This document shows positions 6,734 through 15,325 of a stretch of DNA of 33,728 bases, piece after piece. This stretch comes from UMGS1387 sp045539625. GTDB lineage: Bacteria; Bacillota; Clostridia; Oscillospirales; CAG-382. Within the stretch, counting starts at the first letter, position 1, and every line of letters begins with the position of its first letter. The notes under the pieces were generated by a model that saw only the letters and a list, made by a program, of their open reading frames with translations, had not been told where the DNA came from and made no database searches. Position numbers and translations under genes: made by a program. The stretch spans positions 1 to 33,728 of the forward strand of contig JAZQFS010000103.1 in NCBI GenBank assembly GCA_045539625.1. Reading direction: 5' to 3'.

Positions 6734-8044
6734 ATGACAAAGATTGATATTTTCTCGGGCTTTCTCGGAGCCGGTAAAACAACCCTCATAAAGAAGCTTA
6801 TTAAGGAAGGCTACAAGGGTGAAAAGCTTGTTCTTATTGAAAATGAATTCGGAGAAATAGGTATTGACGGCGGTTTTCTTAAAGAGGCAGGCATTCAGAT
6901 TAACGAAATGAACTCAGGCTGTATCTGCTGCAGTCTTGTAGGTGACTTCAGCAAGGCACTTGAGCAAGTTATTACAGAATACAACCCCGACAGAATCCTT
7001 ATCGAGCCTTCGGGCGTAGGCAAGCTCAGCGATGTTATCAAGGCTGCCAGAAACGCTAATACCCATGGTGCCGTTCTCGGCTCTTTTACAACAGTTGCCG
7101 ATGCAGGCAAGGTAAAGCTTTACATGAAGAACTTCGGCGAATTCTACAATGACCAGATTGAAAATGCCTGCACAATTTTCCTCAGCAGAACTCAGCAGGT
7201 CAGTGAAGAAAAGGTTGAAAAGGCAGTTGAAATGCTCCGTGAGCACAACAAGGACGCCGTAATTGTCACAACCGACTGGGATAAGCTGACAGGCGAGCAG
7301 ATGATTGAAGCAATGGAAGTAAGAAAGACCGTCAAGGACGACCTTGCTCAGCTTGAAAAGGAAGCTCACGAGCATCACCATCATGACCACGAGCATGAAC
7401 ACGGCGAACACTGCACCTGCGGTTGTCACGGTCATGACCACGATGAGCACGAGCACCATCACGAACACGACCACGGCGAGTGCTGTCACCATCACGACCA
7501 CGACGAGCACGAGCACCATCACGAACACGACCACGGCGAGTGCTGTCACCACCACGACCACGATGAGCACGAGCACCATCACGAACACGAACACGGCGAG
7601 TGCTGTCACCACCATGACCACGATGAGCATGAGCATCATCACGAACACGACCACGGCGAGTGCTGTCACCACCACGACCACGACGAGCACAAGCATCATC
7701 ACGAACACGACCACGGCGAGCATTGTACCTGCGGTTGCCATGACCATGACCACCACCATCATCACCACGCAGACGAAGTGTTCACAAGCTGGGGTATTGA
7801 AACAACACGCAAGTACACCAAGGAAAAGATTGAGCATATTCTTCACGAGCTTTCCCACGAGGACGAATACGGCTTTGTTCTCAGAGCAAAGGGTATCGTA
7901 GAAGCCGAGGACGGAAGCTGGATTCACTTTGACTACGTGCCTTCTTCTCCTGACGTAAGAAACGGCGGTGCCGAGGTTATCGGCAAGCTTTGTGTAATCG
8001 GCTCAAATCTTGACGAAGAAAAAATCAAGGAACTTTTTAACTGA
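6734..8044 (+). CDS. COG0523/CobW-family GTPase with a long His/Cys-rich metal-binding insert
   Basis: 436 aa from ATG 6734 (AAAGGAAAG upstream; the frame opens 42 nt earlier but without a good site). It is a G3E GTPase of the metallochaperone type. Walker A is GFLGAGKTT (9-17), followed by ENEFGEIGIDG, the family metal motif GCICC (62-66) and EPSGVGK (91-97). The usual base-specificity motif is replaced by SRTQ near 151. From about 211 to 350 lies a His-rich region made mostly of a 20-residue unit, repeated five times, each copy with about ten His and usually a CC pair. Two CTCGCH blocks cap the two ends. A CobW C-terminal domain follows. Members of this family deliver or store zinc or other metals. 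The very large insert suggests a metal reservoir. It is probably co-transcribed with the next gene, 23 nt away. Confidence 0.9.
   Translation: MTKIDIFSGFLGAGKTTLIKKLIKEGYKGEKLVLIENEFGEIGIDGGFLKEAGIQINEMNSGCICCSLVGDFSKALEQVITEYNPDRILIEPSGVGKLSDVIKAARNANTHGAVLGSFTTVADAGKVKLYMKNFGEFYNDQIENACTIFLSRTQQVSEEKVEKAVEMLREHNKDAVIVTTDWDKLTGEQMIEAMEVRKTVKDDLAQLEKEAHEHHHHDHEHEHGEHCTCGCHGHDHDEHEHHHEHDHGECCHHHDHDEHEHHHEHDHGECCHHHDHDEHEHHHEHEHGECCHHHDHDEHEHHHEHDHGECCHHHDHDEHKHHHEHDHGEHCTCGCHDHDHHHHHHADEVFTSWGIETTRKYTKEKIEHILHELSHEDEYGFVLRAKGIVEAEDGSWIHFDYVPSSPDVRNGGAEVIGKLCVIGSNLDEEKIKELFN
7441..7740 (+). repeat. Five-copy 60-bp tandem repeat coding for His/Cys-rich units
   Basis: Five exact-length 60-bp units (7441, 7501, 7561, 7621, 7681) encode DEHEHHHEHDHGECC-HHHDH variants. 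The flanking 7381-7440 is a diverged half-unit with CTCGCH in place of CC-HHH, and the fifth unit ends the same way. Most differences between copies are silent third-base changes. Copy number probably varies among strains by slippage or recombination, always keeping frame because the unit is 60 bp. Confidence 0.95.
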
Positions 8045-8067
8045 CGGGAAAAGGAAGTTTAACAGAT

Positions 8068-9015
8068 ATGGAAATACCGGTATATTTATTTACAGGCTTT
8101 CTCGATTCGGGAAAAACAAAGTTTATACAGGAAACACTTGAAGACGCAAACTTCAACAACGGCGAAAAAATCCTTCTTGTCGTTTGCGAAGAAGGCGAAG
8201 AGGAGTACAACAGCCGTCTTTTCCCCGGTGACAATGTTGTAATTGAAGTAATTGACGGCAAAGAAGAGCTTACAAAGGAGCACCTTACCGAAATTTCAAA
8301 AAAATCGAAAGCAGAGCGTGTGCTTATCGAGTACAACGGTATGTGGATGCTTGACGAGCTTTATGCGGCGCTTCCCGATGAATGGCTGGTTTATCAGGAA
8401 ATGATGTTTGCAGATGCAGGCAGCTTTGAAAGCTACAATGCAAATATGCGTTCACTTGTGGGCGACAAGCTGAAAAGCTGTGAAATGTGCGTATTCAACA
8501 GAGCAAAGAAGGATTTTGACAAAATGGCAATTCACAAAATTGTTCGTTCGGTGTCGAGACGTGCTCAGATTGCCTATGAATACACAGACGGTGTTGTTGA
8601 ATATGATGATATAGAAGATCCCCTGCCCTTTGACAAAAACGCACCCGTTATAGAGGTTGCCGACGAGGACTACGGTCTGTGGTACCGTGATTTTGCGGAA
8701 AACACAAAGGATTACATCGGCAAAACCGTAAAAATAACAGCACTTGTTATGAGAAACAAGCTTATCAATGCCAAGAGCGAAATCATTGTGGGCAGGCAGA
8801 TTATGACCTGCTGTGCCGATGACATAGCCTACAAGGGACTGCTTTGCAAAACCTCAAATGCACAGGATTTTGCACAGGGCGAATGGGTAGATCTTACAGC
8901 AAAAATTTCCATGGAAAAGCACAGGGTTTACAGAAGCGAATCGGGACCTGTTCTTACAGCACAAAGCTGTGTTAAAACCTCAGAGCCGTCAAAGCCTGTT
9001 GCAGACTTTTTCTAA
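8068..9015 (+). CDS. CobW-like GTPase domain fused to a DUF1980/YcgQ-like C-terminal domain
   Basis: 315 aa. The N-terminal half has the CobW-type Walker A TGFLDSGKTKF (9-19) and LIEYNGMW where EPSG is usual. It lacks the CxCC metal motif of the preceding paralogue. From about residue 205 the sequence (DYIGKTVKITALV, IVGRQIMTCCADDI, GLLCKTSNAQDF, GEWVDLTAKIS) matches the pattern of the C-terminal domain of YcgQ/TIGR03943 permease subunits, including the conserved CC. No membrane segment is present, unlike YcgQ. The fusion links two families that both occur in zinc-responsive gene sets, so a joint metal-trafficking role with the upstream GTPase is inferred. Its biochemical role is unknown. Confidence 0.75.
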   Translation: MEIPVYLFTGFLDSGKTKFIQETLEDANFNNGEKILLVVCEEGEEEYNSRLFPGDNVVIEVIDGKEELTKEHLTEISKKSKAERVLIEYNGMWMLDELYAALPDEWLVYQEMMFADAGSFESYNANMRSLVGDKLKSCEMCVFNRAKKDFDKMAIHKIVRSVSRRAQIAYEYTDGVVEYDDIEDPLPFDKNAPVIEVADEDYGLWYRDFAENTKDYIGKTVKITALVMRNKLINAKSEIIVGRQIMTCCADDIAYKGLLCKTSNAQDFAQGEWVDLTAKISMEKHRVYRSESGPVLTAQSCVKTSEPSKPVADFF

Positions 9016-9110
9016 ACAAGAAAATTTTTCCTCTGTCCGAGGAATAAACGGCAGAATTTCAGCCAAAATTATACAGAACATAAAATTTAACAGAAAAAAG
9101 GTGAGATTAT

Positions 9111-10859
9111 TTGACCAACAACGAAAAGAAAGCAAAAAACCCAAAAAATGCATCATGGCATTACAATAAAAAAGCCGCAAATCAGCAAAAGAAAAAGCCG
9201 CTTTCAAAGTTCAGAGTTATCCCCTTGGGCGGACTGGGCGAAATCGGCAAGAATATGACGGTTGTTGAATACGAAGGCGAAATGCTGGTTGTTGACTGCG
9301 GAATAGGTTTTCCCGATGACAGTATGCCCGGCGTTGACCTTGTAATTCCCGACACCACATATCTTGAAGAAAACTTTGCAAAAATTCAGGGCTTTGTTCT
9401 TACCCACGGACACGAAGACCACATCGGTGCTCTTCCCTATGTTCTCAGAATGGTAAATGCTCCCGTCTACGGAACACTTCTTACATTGGGCATTGTGGAA
9501 TCAAAGCTTGAAGAGCACGGACTTGTAAAGTCGGCTTCTCTTCATCAGGTAAATGCAGGCGACAAGCTTAAGTTAGGTAAATTCACGGTGGAATTTATTC
9601 ACGTAAACCACTCTATAGCCGATGCCTGTGCAATTGCCATCACAACAGATGCGGGTACTCTTCTGTTTTCAGGCGACTTTAAAATAGACCTTACCCCCAT
9701 TCAGGGCGAGCCTATGGATCTTGCACGCTTCGGCGAGCTTGGAAAAAACGGCGTGATTGCTCTGTTTATGGAATCAACCAACGCAGAACGTCCCGGCTAC
9801 ACCATGTCCGAAAGAACGGTAGGACGTTCCTTAAAGGAAATCTTCCTTTCCAACCCCGACAAGAGAATTATCATTGCCACCTTCTCTTCAAACGTTCACC
9901 GTGTACAGCAGATTATCGACTACTCCCACAAGTGCGGAAGAAAGGTTGTGCTGTCGGGAAGAAGTATGGTGACAATTATCAACGCCGCAGTAAAGTACGG
10001 CTATATGGATATTCCCGAAGGTACACTTATTGACATCAATGACACAAAGCGTTTCAAGCCTTCGGAAATTACAATTGTAACCACAGGTACTCAGGGCGAG
10101 CCTATGAGTGCTCTTTCAAGAATGGCGTTCTCCGAGCATGACAAGGTAACCTTGGGAGAAGATGACCTTGTTGTCATCTCCGCTTCCACCATTCCGGGAA
10201 ACGAAAAGGACGTCACCAAAATCACAAACGAGCTTCTCAAAAAGGGTGTTACTCTTCTTAACGACGAGGTTGCAGACGTTCACGTATCGGGACACGCCTG
10301 TGCAGAAGAGCTAAAGCTCCTTATCCACATGACAAAGCCAAAGTATTTTGTGCCCATGCACGGCGAGTACAGACATCTGAAGCGCAACTGTCTTCTTGCA
10401 CATGAAATGGGCATTGATTCCCACAATACCTGCATTGCCGAAATAGGCGACTGTCTGGAAATCGGCGAGGACGTTTTCAGAATCATTGAAAAAGTTCCCA
10501 GCGGTAAGGTGCTGATAGACGGTCTTGGTGTAGGCGACGTGGGAAGCGTGGTACTGCGTGACAGACGTCATCTTGCAGAGGACGGCATTATCATAGTTGT
10601 AAGCAGCATTGATATGGACTGTATGAGACTTTTATCGGGCCCTGACATAGTTTCAAGAGGCTTTGTATATGTAAAGGAATCCGAGGAGCTGATGGAAGGT
10701 CTTCGCATGAAGGCTCAGGAGGTGCTTGAAAAGTGCCTTGATGACGGCGTTGATGAATACAACGTGATCAAGGGCAGAATCAAGGATGTCCTTACCAATT
10801 ACATCTACTCCATAACAAAGCGTAAGCCCATGATACTTCCCATAATCATGGAGGTCTGA
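9111..10859 (+). CDS. rnj: Ribonuclease J
   Basis: 582 aa, metallo-beta-lactamase/beta-CASP ribonuclease acting in mRNA decay and RNA maturation with endonuclease and 5'-3' exonuclease activity. After a Lys/Asn-rich tail of about 30 residues come IPLGGLGEIGKNM, the metal motif HGHEDH (99-104), SGDFKID, the beta-CASP part and the HVSGHA motif. The C-terminal domain ends PMILPIIMEV. The start is TTG 9111 with AAGGTGAG upstream, because no ATG lies before the conserved region. The next gene starts 1 nt after the stop, so they form one operon. A small hairpin (TTCCTC...GAGGAA, about 9027-9043) lies in the gap before it. Confidence 0.95.
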   Translation: MTNNEKKAKNPKNASWHYNKKAANQQKKKPLSKFRVIPLGGLGEIGKNMTVVEYEGEMLVVDCGIGFPDDSMPGVDLVIPDTTYLEENFAKIQGFVLTHGHEDHIGALPYVLRMVNAPVYGTLLTLGIVESKLEEHGLVKSASLHQVNAGDKLKLGKFTVEFIHVNHSIADACAIAITTDAGTLLFSGDFKIDLTPIQGEPMDLARFGELGKNGVIALFMESTNAERPGYTMSERTVGRSLKEIFLSNPDKRIIIATFSSNVHRVQQIIDYSHKCGRKVVLSGRSMVTIINAAVKYGYMDIPEGTLIDINDTKRFKPSEITIVTTGTQGEPMSALSRMAFSEHDKVTLGEDDLVVISASTIPGNEKDVTKITNELLKKGVTLLNDEVADVHVSGHACAEELKLLIHMTKPKYFVPMHGEYRHLKRNCLLAHEMGIDSHNTCIAEIGDCLEIGEDVFRIIEKVPSGKVLIDGLGVGDVGSVVLRDRRHLAEDGIIIVVSSIDMDCMRLLSGPDIVSRGFVYVKESEELMEGLRMKAQEVLEKCLDDGVDEYNVIKGRIKDVLTNYIYSITKRKPMILPIIMEV

Positions 10860-10860
10860 T

Positions 10861-11808
10861 ATGTTTAAAAGCAAGGATACCGACGGCGTTTTTCTGCTTC
10901 CGAAAAAAGCGCTGAAATATGCCGTCAGTGCAAAAAAAAGCGAGCTTAAGGTGCTTATGTATCTCTTTGCAAATATGGGCACCTTCAATATGGAAAAGGC
11001 ATGCAAAGAATTATCGGAATCGGCGGACAGCATAACGTCCGCCCTGTCCTTCTGGAGAGGTACGGGACTTATTGAAGAGCTTGAAGACGGTGTGGAGCAT
11101 GAACCGGAAGAAAGTACCGACACACTTGACAGCAAGGCGGTCACAAAGTCTCCCTCCGAAAGAGGTTACTCCACTATAGAAATTGCAGATGCACGCAAAA
11201 ACGACAGCGACTTTTCTCATCTTGTTGAATTTGTGGAATCAATAACAGGCGAGCTTCTCAACAGCTTAAAGCAGGGAGATTTGCTTTATCTTTACGACAA
11301 TCTTGGTATGCAGTGCGATGTTATAATGGGCATTGCGGCACATTGTGTGGACGAAGGCAAAACCAAAATCCGCTACATAGTAAAGGCGGCAGAAGGAATA
11401 CATAATGACGGAGTAAGAACCTATAAGGAGCTTGAAAGCTATCTTGCAGACAAGAAAAAGTACAAGGATTACGTTGCTTTTGTAAAGAAGCTTATAGGTG
11501 CAGGCGACAGAGTCTTTGCGGCAGCAGAAGAAAAGACGGTTAAAAGATGGGAAAGCGAATTTGAGTCTTCAAGAGAGCTTGTGACATATGCCTACGAAAG
11601 AACGGTAAGCCTTATCTCAAAGCCCTCTTTGGCATATATGTCGAAAATTCTCGAAAGCTGGCACAATGACGGCATAAAAACCGTTGAGGCTGCAAAAAAA
11701 TCCGTAGAAGGAAACAGCAACAAAAAGAAAAAGAAGCCCGAGCTCAGCGAAAGAGCAAAGAAGGCGGGCTTTGACATTGACCTTGAGGATTTATTTGAAA
11801 AACCGTAA
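10861..11808 (+). CDS. dnaD: DnaD-like replication protein
   Basis: 315 aa. The N-terminal 80 residues are a winged-helix region (VFLLPKKALKYAVSAKK..., FWRGTGLIEEL). Two repeats of the DnaB/DnaD C-terminal type follow at about 120-200 (LLNSLKQGDLLYLYDNLGM, MGIAAHCVDEGKTKIRYI) and 210-280 (SRELVTYAYERTV, KPSLAYMSKILESWHNDGI). The tail is KKKKKPELSERAKKAGFDIDLEDLF. DnaD proteins remodel DNA and help load the helicase at origins and restart sites. In many Clostridia the next gene is a DnaC-like loader. Here it is an SbcC/YhaN-like ATPase instead. Confidence 0.85.
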   Translation: MFKSKDTDGVFLLPKKALKYAVSAKKSELKVLMYLFANMGTFNMEKACKELSESADSITSALSFWRGTGLIEELEDGVEHEPEESTDTLDSKAVTKSPSERGYSTIEIADARKNDSDFSHLVEFVESITGELLNSLKQGDLLYLYDNLGMQCDVIMGIAAHCVDEGKTKIRYIVKAAEGIHNDGVRTYKELESYLADKKKYKDYVAFVKKLIGAGDRVFAAAEEKTVKRWESEFESSRELVTYAYERTVSLISKPSLAYMSKILESWHNDGIKTVEAAKKSVEGNSNKKKKKPELSERAKKAGFDIDLEDLFEKP

Positions 11809-11823
11809 AGTCGGGAGAAATAT

Positions 11824-14022
11824 ATGAAAATAAACAAACTTGTTATATCAAGCTTCGGAAAGCTTAAGGATATAGGCATAACCCTTGATGAACGTGTTAC
11901 GGTTGTCACGGGAAAGAATGAGGCGGGAAAAAGCAGTATTGCCTCATTTATAAAATATATGCTTTACGGTTTTTCAGGCTCACGAAGCAAAGATTTATCC
12001 GAAAACGAAAAGCTTAAATATATGCCCTGGGAAGGCGACTCCTGCTCAGGCGAGCTTTACTTTACGGGTGCTGACGGCAAAAGCTACAGCGCAATACGCA
12101 AAACCTCGGTAAAAAGTCAGAGCGGCGTCTTTGACGGCGACGGTATTCCCACCGAGATTTTAAGTGCAGGCGAGCATTTTCTGGGTGTCAGCGAAAACTG
12201 CTACAAAAAGACGGCGTTTATCGGCGAAAGCAATGTAGGCTTTTCCGATGCAGGCGAGCTTGACGAGGCAATACGCAACATCGTTTACAGTGCCGATGAG
12301 GGCGTTGACAGTGCAAAGGCTCTTAAAAAGCTGGACACGCTTCGCAAATACTATCTTACAAAAAACGGCAAGGGCGGAGAAATATACGACCTTACAAAGC
12401 AGATAGATGAGCTGACACAAGAGCGTGACAAGTGGCAGAACGGTCACAAGGAGCTTATGAGTGCCGAGTACAACCTCAATGAAATCTCAGCCAAAATTGC
12501 CTTTAACAAGGAGAAAAAAGCCGCCCTTGAAAAAGAGCAGGCAAACCTTGAGGCATACAATGCCGTAAAGAAGCTTGCACAGGCAGATGCCTTGAAAAAA
12601 GATGTGGAAGACAGCAAAAGGGCGTTTGAAGAGCATTTCGCAATAATGCAGAACGGCTCCTTTGTACCCGACGAAAGCTTTGCAGACACCTTTGAACAGC
12701 TGCTTCGTGACATAAGTGCACAGACAGGTCAGGCAAAGCAGATGGCGCAAAACGTGGAAAACGCAAAGTCGGGCGTTGAAAGCGTTTACGCCGATGAAAA
12801 GGGCAGAAAAATCTGTACCCGTCTTGAAGAAAAAGGCTGTGATGCTGCTGATGTACTGGAGGAAACCGCTTCTTTAAAAGCAAGTGCCAAAAAGTTTTTT
12901 ACGCTTGCCGTAATATTCACTTTACTTATTCTCACTCTTCCGTTGGGCATATTCTTCTTTATCAAGAGAGCAAGCATAAACAAAAAGCTTGACGGTCTTT
13001 GCCGTGAGTTTGAATGTGAAAGCGTCACCGAGCTTGAGCGAAGCTTAAGTGCCGTATCCTCCTACAGAAATCTTGAAAAGAGTGCACGAGACATTTTGAA
13101 AAACGCCGCACAAAGCAGAGTTGAAGCAGAAAACGCCTTGAAGGAAAGCTTTACAAAGCTGCATATGTACGCCGAAAAATGTCCCTTTGATACATCGGAT
13201 TCCACGGCTGTTCTTTTTGAAAATGCAAAGGAATACCTTGCACGTGTCAAGGCGTACAACGAAAAATGCAACCTTCTGAAAGCCAAGTGCAACGAAGCAT
13301 ATGTGGCATACAAAGCCTTTATGTCGTCAATTGACACAGAGGAGCTTTGCGGGCTTGCAAAAAACTACGATGAAAGCATCTCCATTCGTGACGAAGGCAT
13401 TATTAAACGTGAAATCACCTTTTACACACAGGCAAACGATGCTCTTGCCGTCAAGGAGCGTGAGCTTGAAAAAACAGCCGCCGTTCTTGCAGGAACTCTT
13501 CCAAAGCCGGGTGAAATACAGTCTAAAATTCTGTCTCTCACCGCTTCCCGTGACGAAATGGTTAAAAAGCACGCCGCTCTTGAGCTTGCAATAAGCACCC
13601 TTGAAGAAGCAGGCGAAAGCATGAAAAAGGAAGCTGCTCCTCTTATCGCAAGTGAATCGGGAAGTCTGTTTTCCAAAATTACCGACGGAAAATACCGTGC
13701 ACTTTTTGCGGACAGCGAAATGAAGCTGTCATTTCTTGAAGGTGACGGGGCTCAGACAAGAGAAGCAGGCTATCTCAGCACAGGAACGCTTGATGCGGCA
13801 TACATAAGCTTACGTGTTGCCCTTTGCAAATTCCTGTACAAGGAAGAACCCGTACTTGTTTTTGATGATGCCTTCAGCCATATGGACGACGAAAGACTTA
13901 AACGCACAATGGAATTTCTGTGGCAGTTAAGTGAGGAATTCCAGATAATTATTCTTTCCTGCCACAGCCGCGAAAAGGAATTTTTCGAGGGCAAGGGAAA
14001 GATTATAGACTTTAAAATATGA
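11824..14022 (+). CDS. YhaN/SbcC-like AAA ATPase with a membrane segment in the coiled coil
   Basis: 732 aa, RecF/SMC type. Walker A is GKNEAGKSS (30-38) following VISSFGKLKD. Long Glu/Lys/Ala-rich coiled coils fill 190-340 and 390-620. A signature-like GYLSTGTLDAAYISLRVAL (about 650-668) and Walker B PVLVFDDAFSHMDD (about 675-688) close the head. Near 358-380 is one clear hydrophobic stretch (LAVIFTLLILTLPLGIFFFI), a feature of YhaN-type proteins. YhaN relatives usually stand beside an SbcD/YhaO-type nuclease, and none is seen here. The start is supported by GGGAGA upstream of ATG and the gap after dnaD is 15 nt. A role in DNA repair or membrane-linked chromosome processing is inferred. Confidence 0.8.
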   Translation: MKINKLVISSFGKLKDIGITLDERVTVVTGKNEAGKSSIASFIKYMLYGFSGSRSKDLSENEKLKYMPWEGDSCSGELYFTGADGKSYSAIRKTSVKSQSGVFDGDGIPTEILSAGEHFLGVSENCYKKTAFIGESNVGFSDAGELDEAIRNIVYSADEGVDSAKALKKLDTLRKYYLTKNGKGGEIYDLTKQIDELTQERDKWQNGHKELMSAEYNLNEISAKIAFNKEKKAALEKEQANLEAYNAVKKLAQADALKKDVEDSKRAFEEHFAIMQNGSFVPDESFADTFEQLLRDISAQTGQAKQMAQNVENAKSGVESVYADEKGRKICTRLEEKGCDAADVLEETASLKASAKKFFTLAVIFTLLILTLPLGIFFFIKRASINKKLDGLCREFECESVTELERSLSAVSSYRNLEKSARDILKNAAQSRVEAENALKESFTKLHMYAEKCPFDTSDSTAVLFENAKEYLARVKAYNEKCNLLKAKCNEAYVAYKAFMSSIDTEELCGLAKNYDESISIRDEGIIKREITFYTQANDALAVKERELEKTAAVLAGTLPKPGEIQSKILSLTASRDEMVKKHAALELAISTLEEAGESMKKEAAPLIASESGSLFSKITDGKYRALFADSEMKLSFLEGDGAQTREAGYLSTGTLDAAYISLRVALCKFLYKEEPVLVFDDAFSHMDDERLKRTMEFLWQLSEEFQIIILSCHSREKEFFEGKGKIIDFKI

Positions 14023-14033
14023 GGTAAACCGAA

Positions 14034-14510
14034 ATGTCATTTGAGAAAGCAAAAAAACATCTTGAAAAATACGGTTTTGAGGACAGAGTACAGACCTTTG
14101 ACGTATCAAGTGCAACGGTTGAGCTTGCGGCAAAGGCTCTTGGCTGTGACGGAGCACACATTGCGAAAACACTTTCCTTTGCGGTAAGCGAAGAAAGAAC
14201 GGTGCTTATCGTAACGGCAGGCGACACAAAGGTAAACAACGGAAAATTCAAGTCATTCTTCGGCGTCAAGGCAAAGATGCTTACCTTTGACGAGGTAGAG
14301 AAAAAAATCGGTCATGCCGTGGGCGGTGTGTGTCCCTTCGGAGTAAACGAGGGCGTTGAGGTTTATCTTGACGTGTCAATGAAGCGTTTTGACACAATCT
14401 ATCCTGCCTGCGGAAGCGGCAACAGTGCAGTAAGGCTGACACCCGACGAGCTTGAAAAGTGTTCGGGAAGCCTTGGCTGGATTGATGTTGTTGTTCCGAT
14501 GGAGCAGTAA
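14034..14510 (+). CDS. ybaK: YbaK/EbsC-family aminoacyl-tRNA deacylase
   Basis: 158 aa, full length for the family of free-standing editing domains that hydrolyse mischarged tRNAs such as Cys-tRNAPro. Family markers are the central GCDGAHIAKTLSF with the conserved Lys, VNNGKFKSFFG, and VGGVCPFG followed by VEVYLD and PACGSGNSAVRLTPDEL. It begins 11 nt after the ATPase gene with AGGT-type Shine-Dalgarno support and is the last gene of the rnj operon, ahead of a strong terminator. The exact tRNA specificity cannot be read from the sequence. Confidence 0.9.
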   Translation: MSFEKAKKHLEKYGFEDRVQTFDVSSATVELAAKALGCDGAHIAKTLSFAVSEERTVLIVTAGDTKVNNGKFKSFFGVKAKMLTFDEVEKKIGHAVGGVCPFGVNEGVEVYLDVSMKRFDTIYPACGSGNSAVRLTPDELEKCSGSLGWIDVVVPMEQ

Positions 14511-14556
14511 CGGAAAACAGTTGAAATTATAGTCTTACATTTTAACAGCAAAATTT

Positions 14557-14580
14557 AAAGGAGCCTTTCGGCTCCTTTTT
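14557..14580. terminator. Bidirectional terminator between convergent operons
   Basis: GGAGCC-TTTC-GGCTCC (14560-14575), extended by three A-T pairs and followed by a T-run. It works for the rnj-ybaK operon on the plus strand and, read backwards, for the ABC transporter operon. Confidence 0.9.
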
Positions 14581-14593
14581 ACATTCATTTTTA

Positions 14594-15325
14594 TCAGAGA
14601 ATAGACTGCAAAAACTGCTGTGTTCTGGGATTTTTGGGGTTTGAGAAAATCTCCTCGGGTGTGCCGCTTTCGGCAATAACGCCGTCACACATAAACAACA
14701 CACGTGTACCCACCTCTCTTGCAAAGCCCATTTCATGGGTTACGCAAACCATTGTCATACCGTCCTCTGCAAGCTTTTTCATAACGGCAAGAACTTCTCC
14801 TACAAGCTCAGGGTCAAGCGCCGATGTAGGCTCGTCAAAAAGCATTACCTCAGGCTTCATTGCAAGAGCTCTTGCAATTGCAACTCTCTGCTTCTGTCCG
14901 CCCGAAAGCTGTGACGGATAAGCCTTCGCCTTATCGGCAAGTCCTACCATTTCAAGAAGCTCCATCGCTTCCTTTTCTGCCTGTGCCTTGTCCATTTTAA
15001 GAAGCTTTGTGGGTGCAAGTGTAAGATTTTCAAGCACGCTCATATGAGGAAACAGGTTAAAGTGCTGGAACACCATACCCATCTTCATTCTCAGCTTGTT
15101 AATGTCGCACTTTGGGTCGGTTATACATTCATCGCCAAACCATATTTCGCCGTCAGTAGGCTCTTCAAGTCTGTTAAGACAGCGTAAAAATGTGGACTTA
15201 CCTCCGCCCGAAGGACCGATAATAACTATCTTCTCGCCCTTTTTGATATGCTCGTCAATGCCGAGAAGAACTTTGATTTCATCGTTGTCGCCAAAGCTCT
15301 TGTATAAGTTTTTAACGGTTATCAC
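14594..15325 (-). CDS. Polar amino acid ABC transporter ATP-binding protein (GlnQ type)
   Basis: 243 aa. Walker A GPSGGGKST (37-45), the Q-loop region MVFQHFNLFPHMSVLENLTLAP, signature LSGGQKQRVAIARALA, Walker B VMLFDEPTSALD and switch CVTHEMGF are all intact, so an active importer ATPase is expected. The start is GTG 15325, with AGGAGG 10 nt upstream. A longer ATG frame to 15373 lies inside the permease gene. The gene overlaps the permease 3' end by 14 nt, implying translational coupling. It works with the permease (15312-16742) and the binding lipoprotein (16825-17661). Substrate is unknown beyond the polar amino acid class. Confidence 0.93.
   Translation of the reverse strand: MITVKNLYKSFGDNDEIKVLLGIDEHIKKGEKIVIIGPSGGGKSTFLRCLNRLEEPTDGEIWFGDECITDPKCDINKLRMKMGMVFQHFNLFPHMSVLENLTLAPTKLLKMDKAQAEKEAMELLEMVGLADKAKAYPSQLSGGQKQRVAIARALAMKPEVMLFDEPTSALDPELVGEVLAVMKKLAEDGMTMVCVTHEMGFAREVGTRVLFMCDGVIAESGTPEEIFSNPKNPRTQQFLQSIL

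Noticed and set aside
7441..7740. CRISPR-like or non-coding tandem repeat
   Set aside because: The 60-bp units are continuous, keep the reading frame of a CobW-family gene and vary at silent positions.
6914..7927. 337-codon minus-strand frame rich in Val/Met, and the 185-codon plus-strand Thr/Ser-rich frame at 7344-7901
   Set aside because: Both arise because the 60-bp His-coding repeat has no stops in other frames. Their sequences are low-complexity and no start signals support them.
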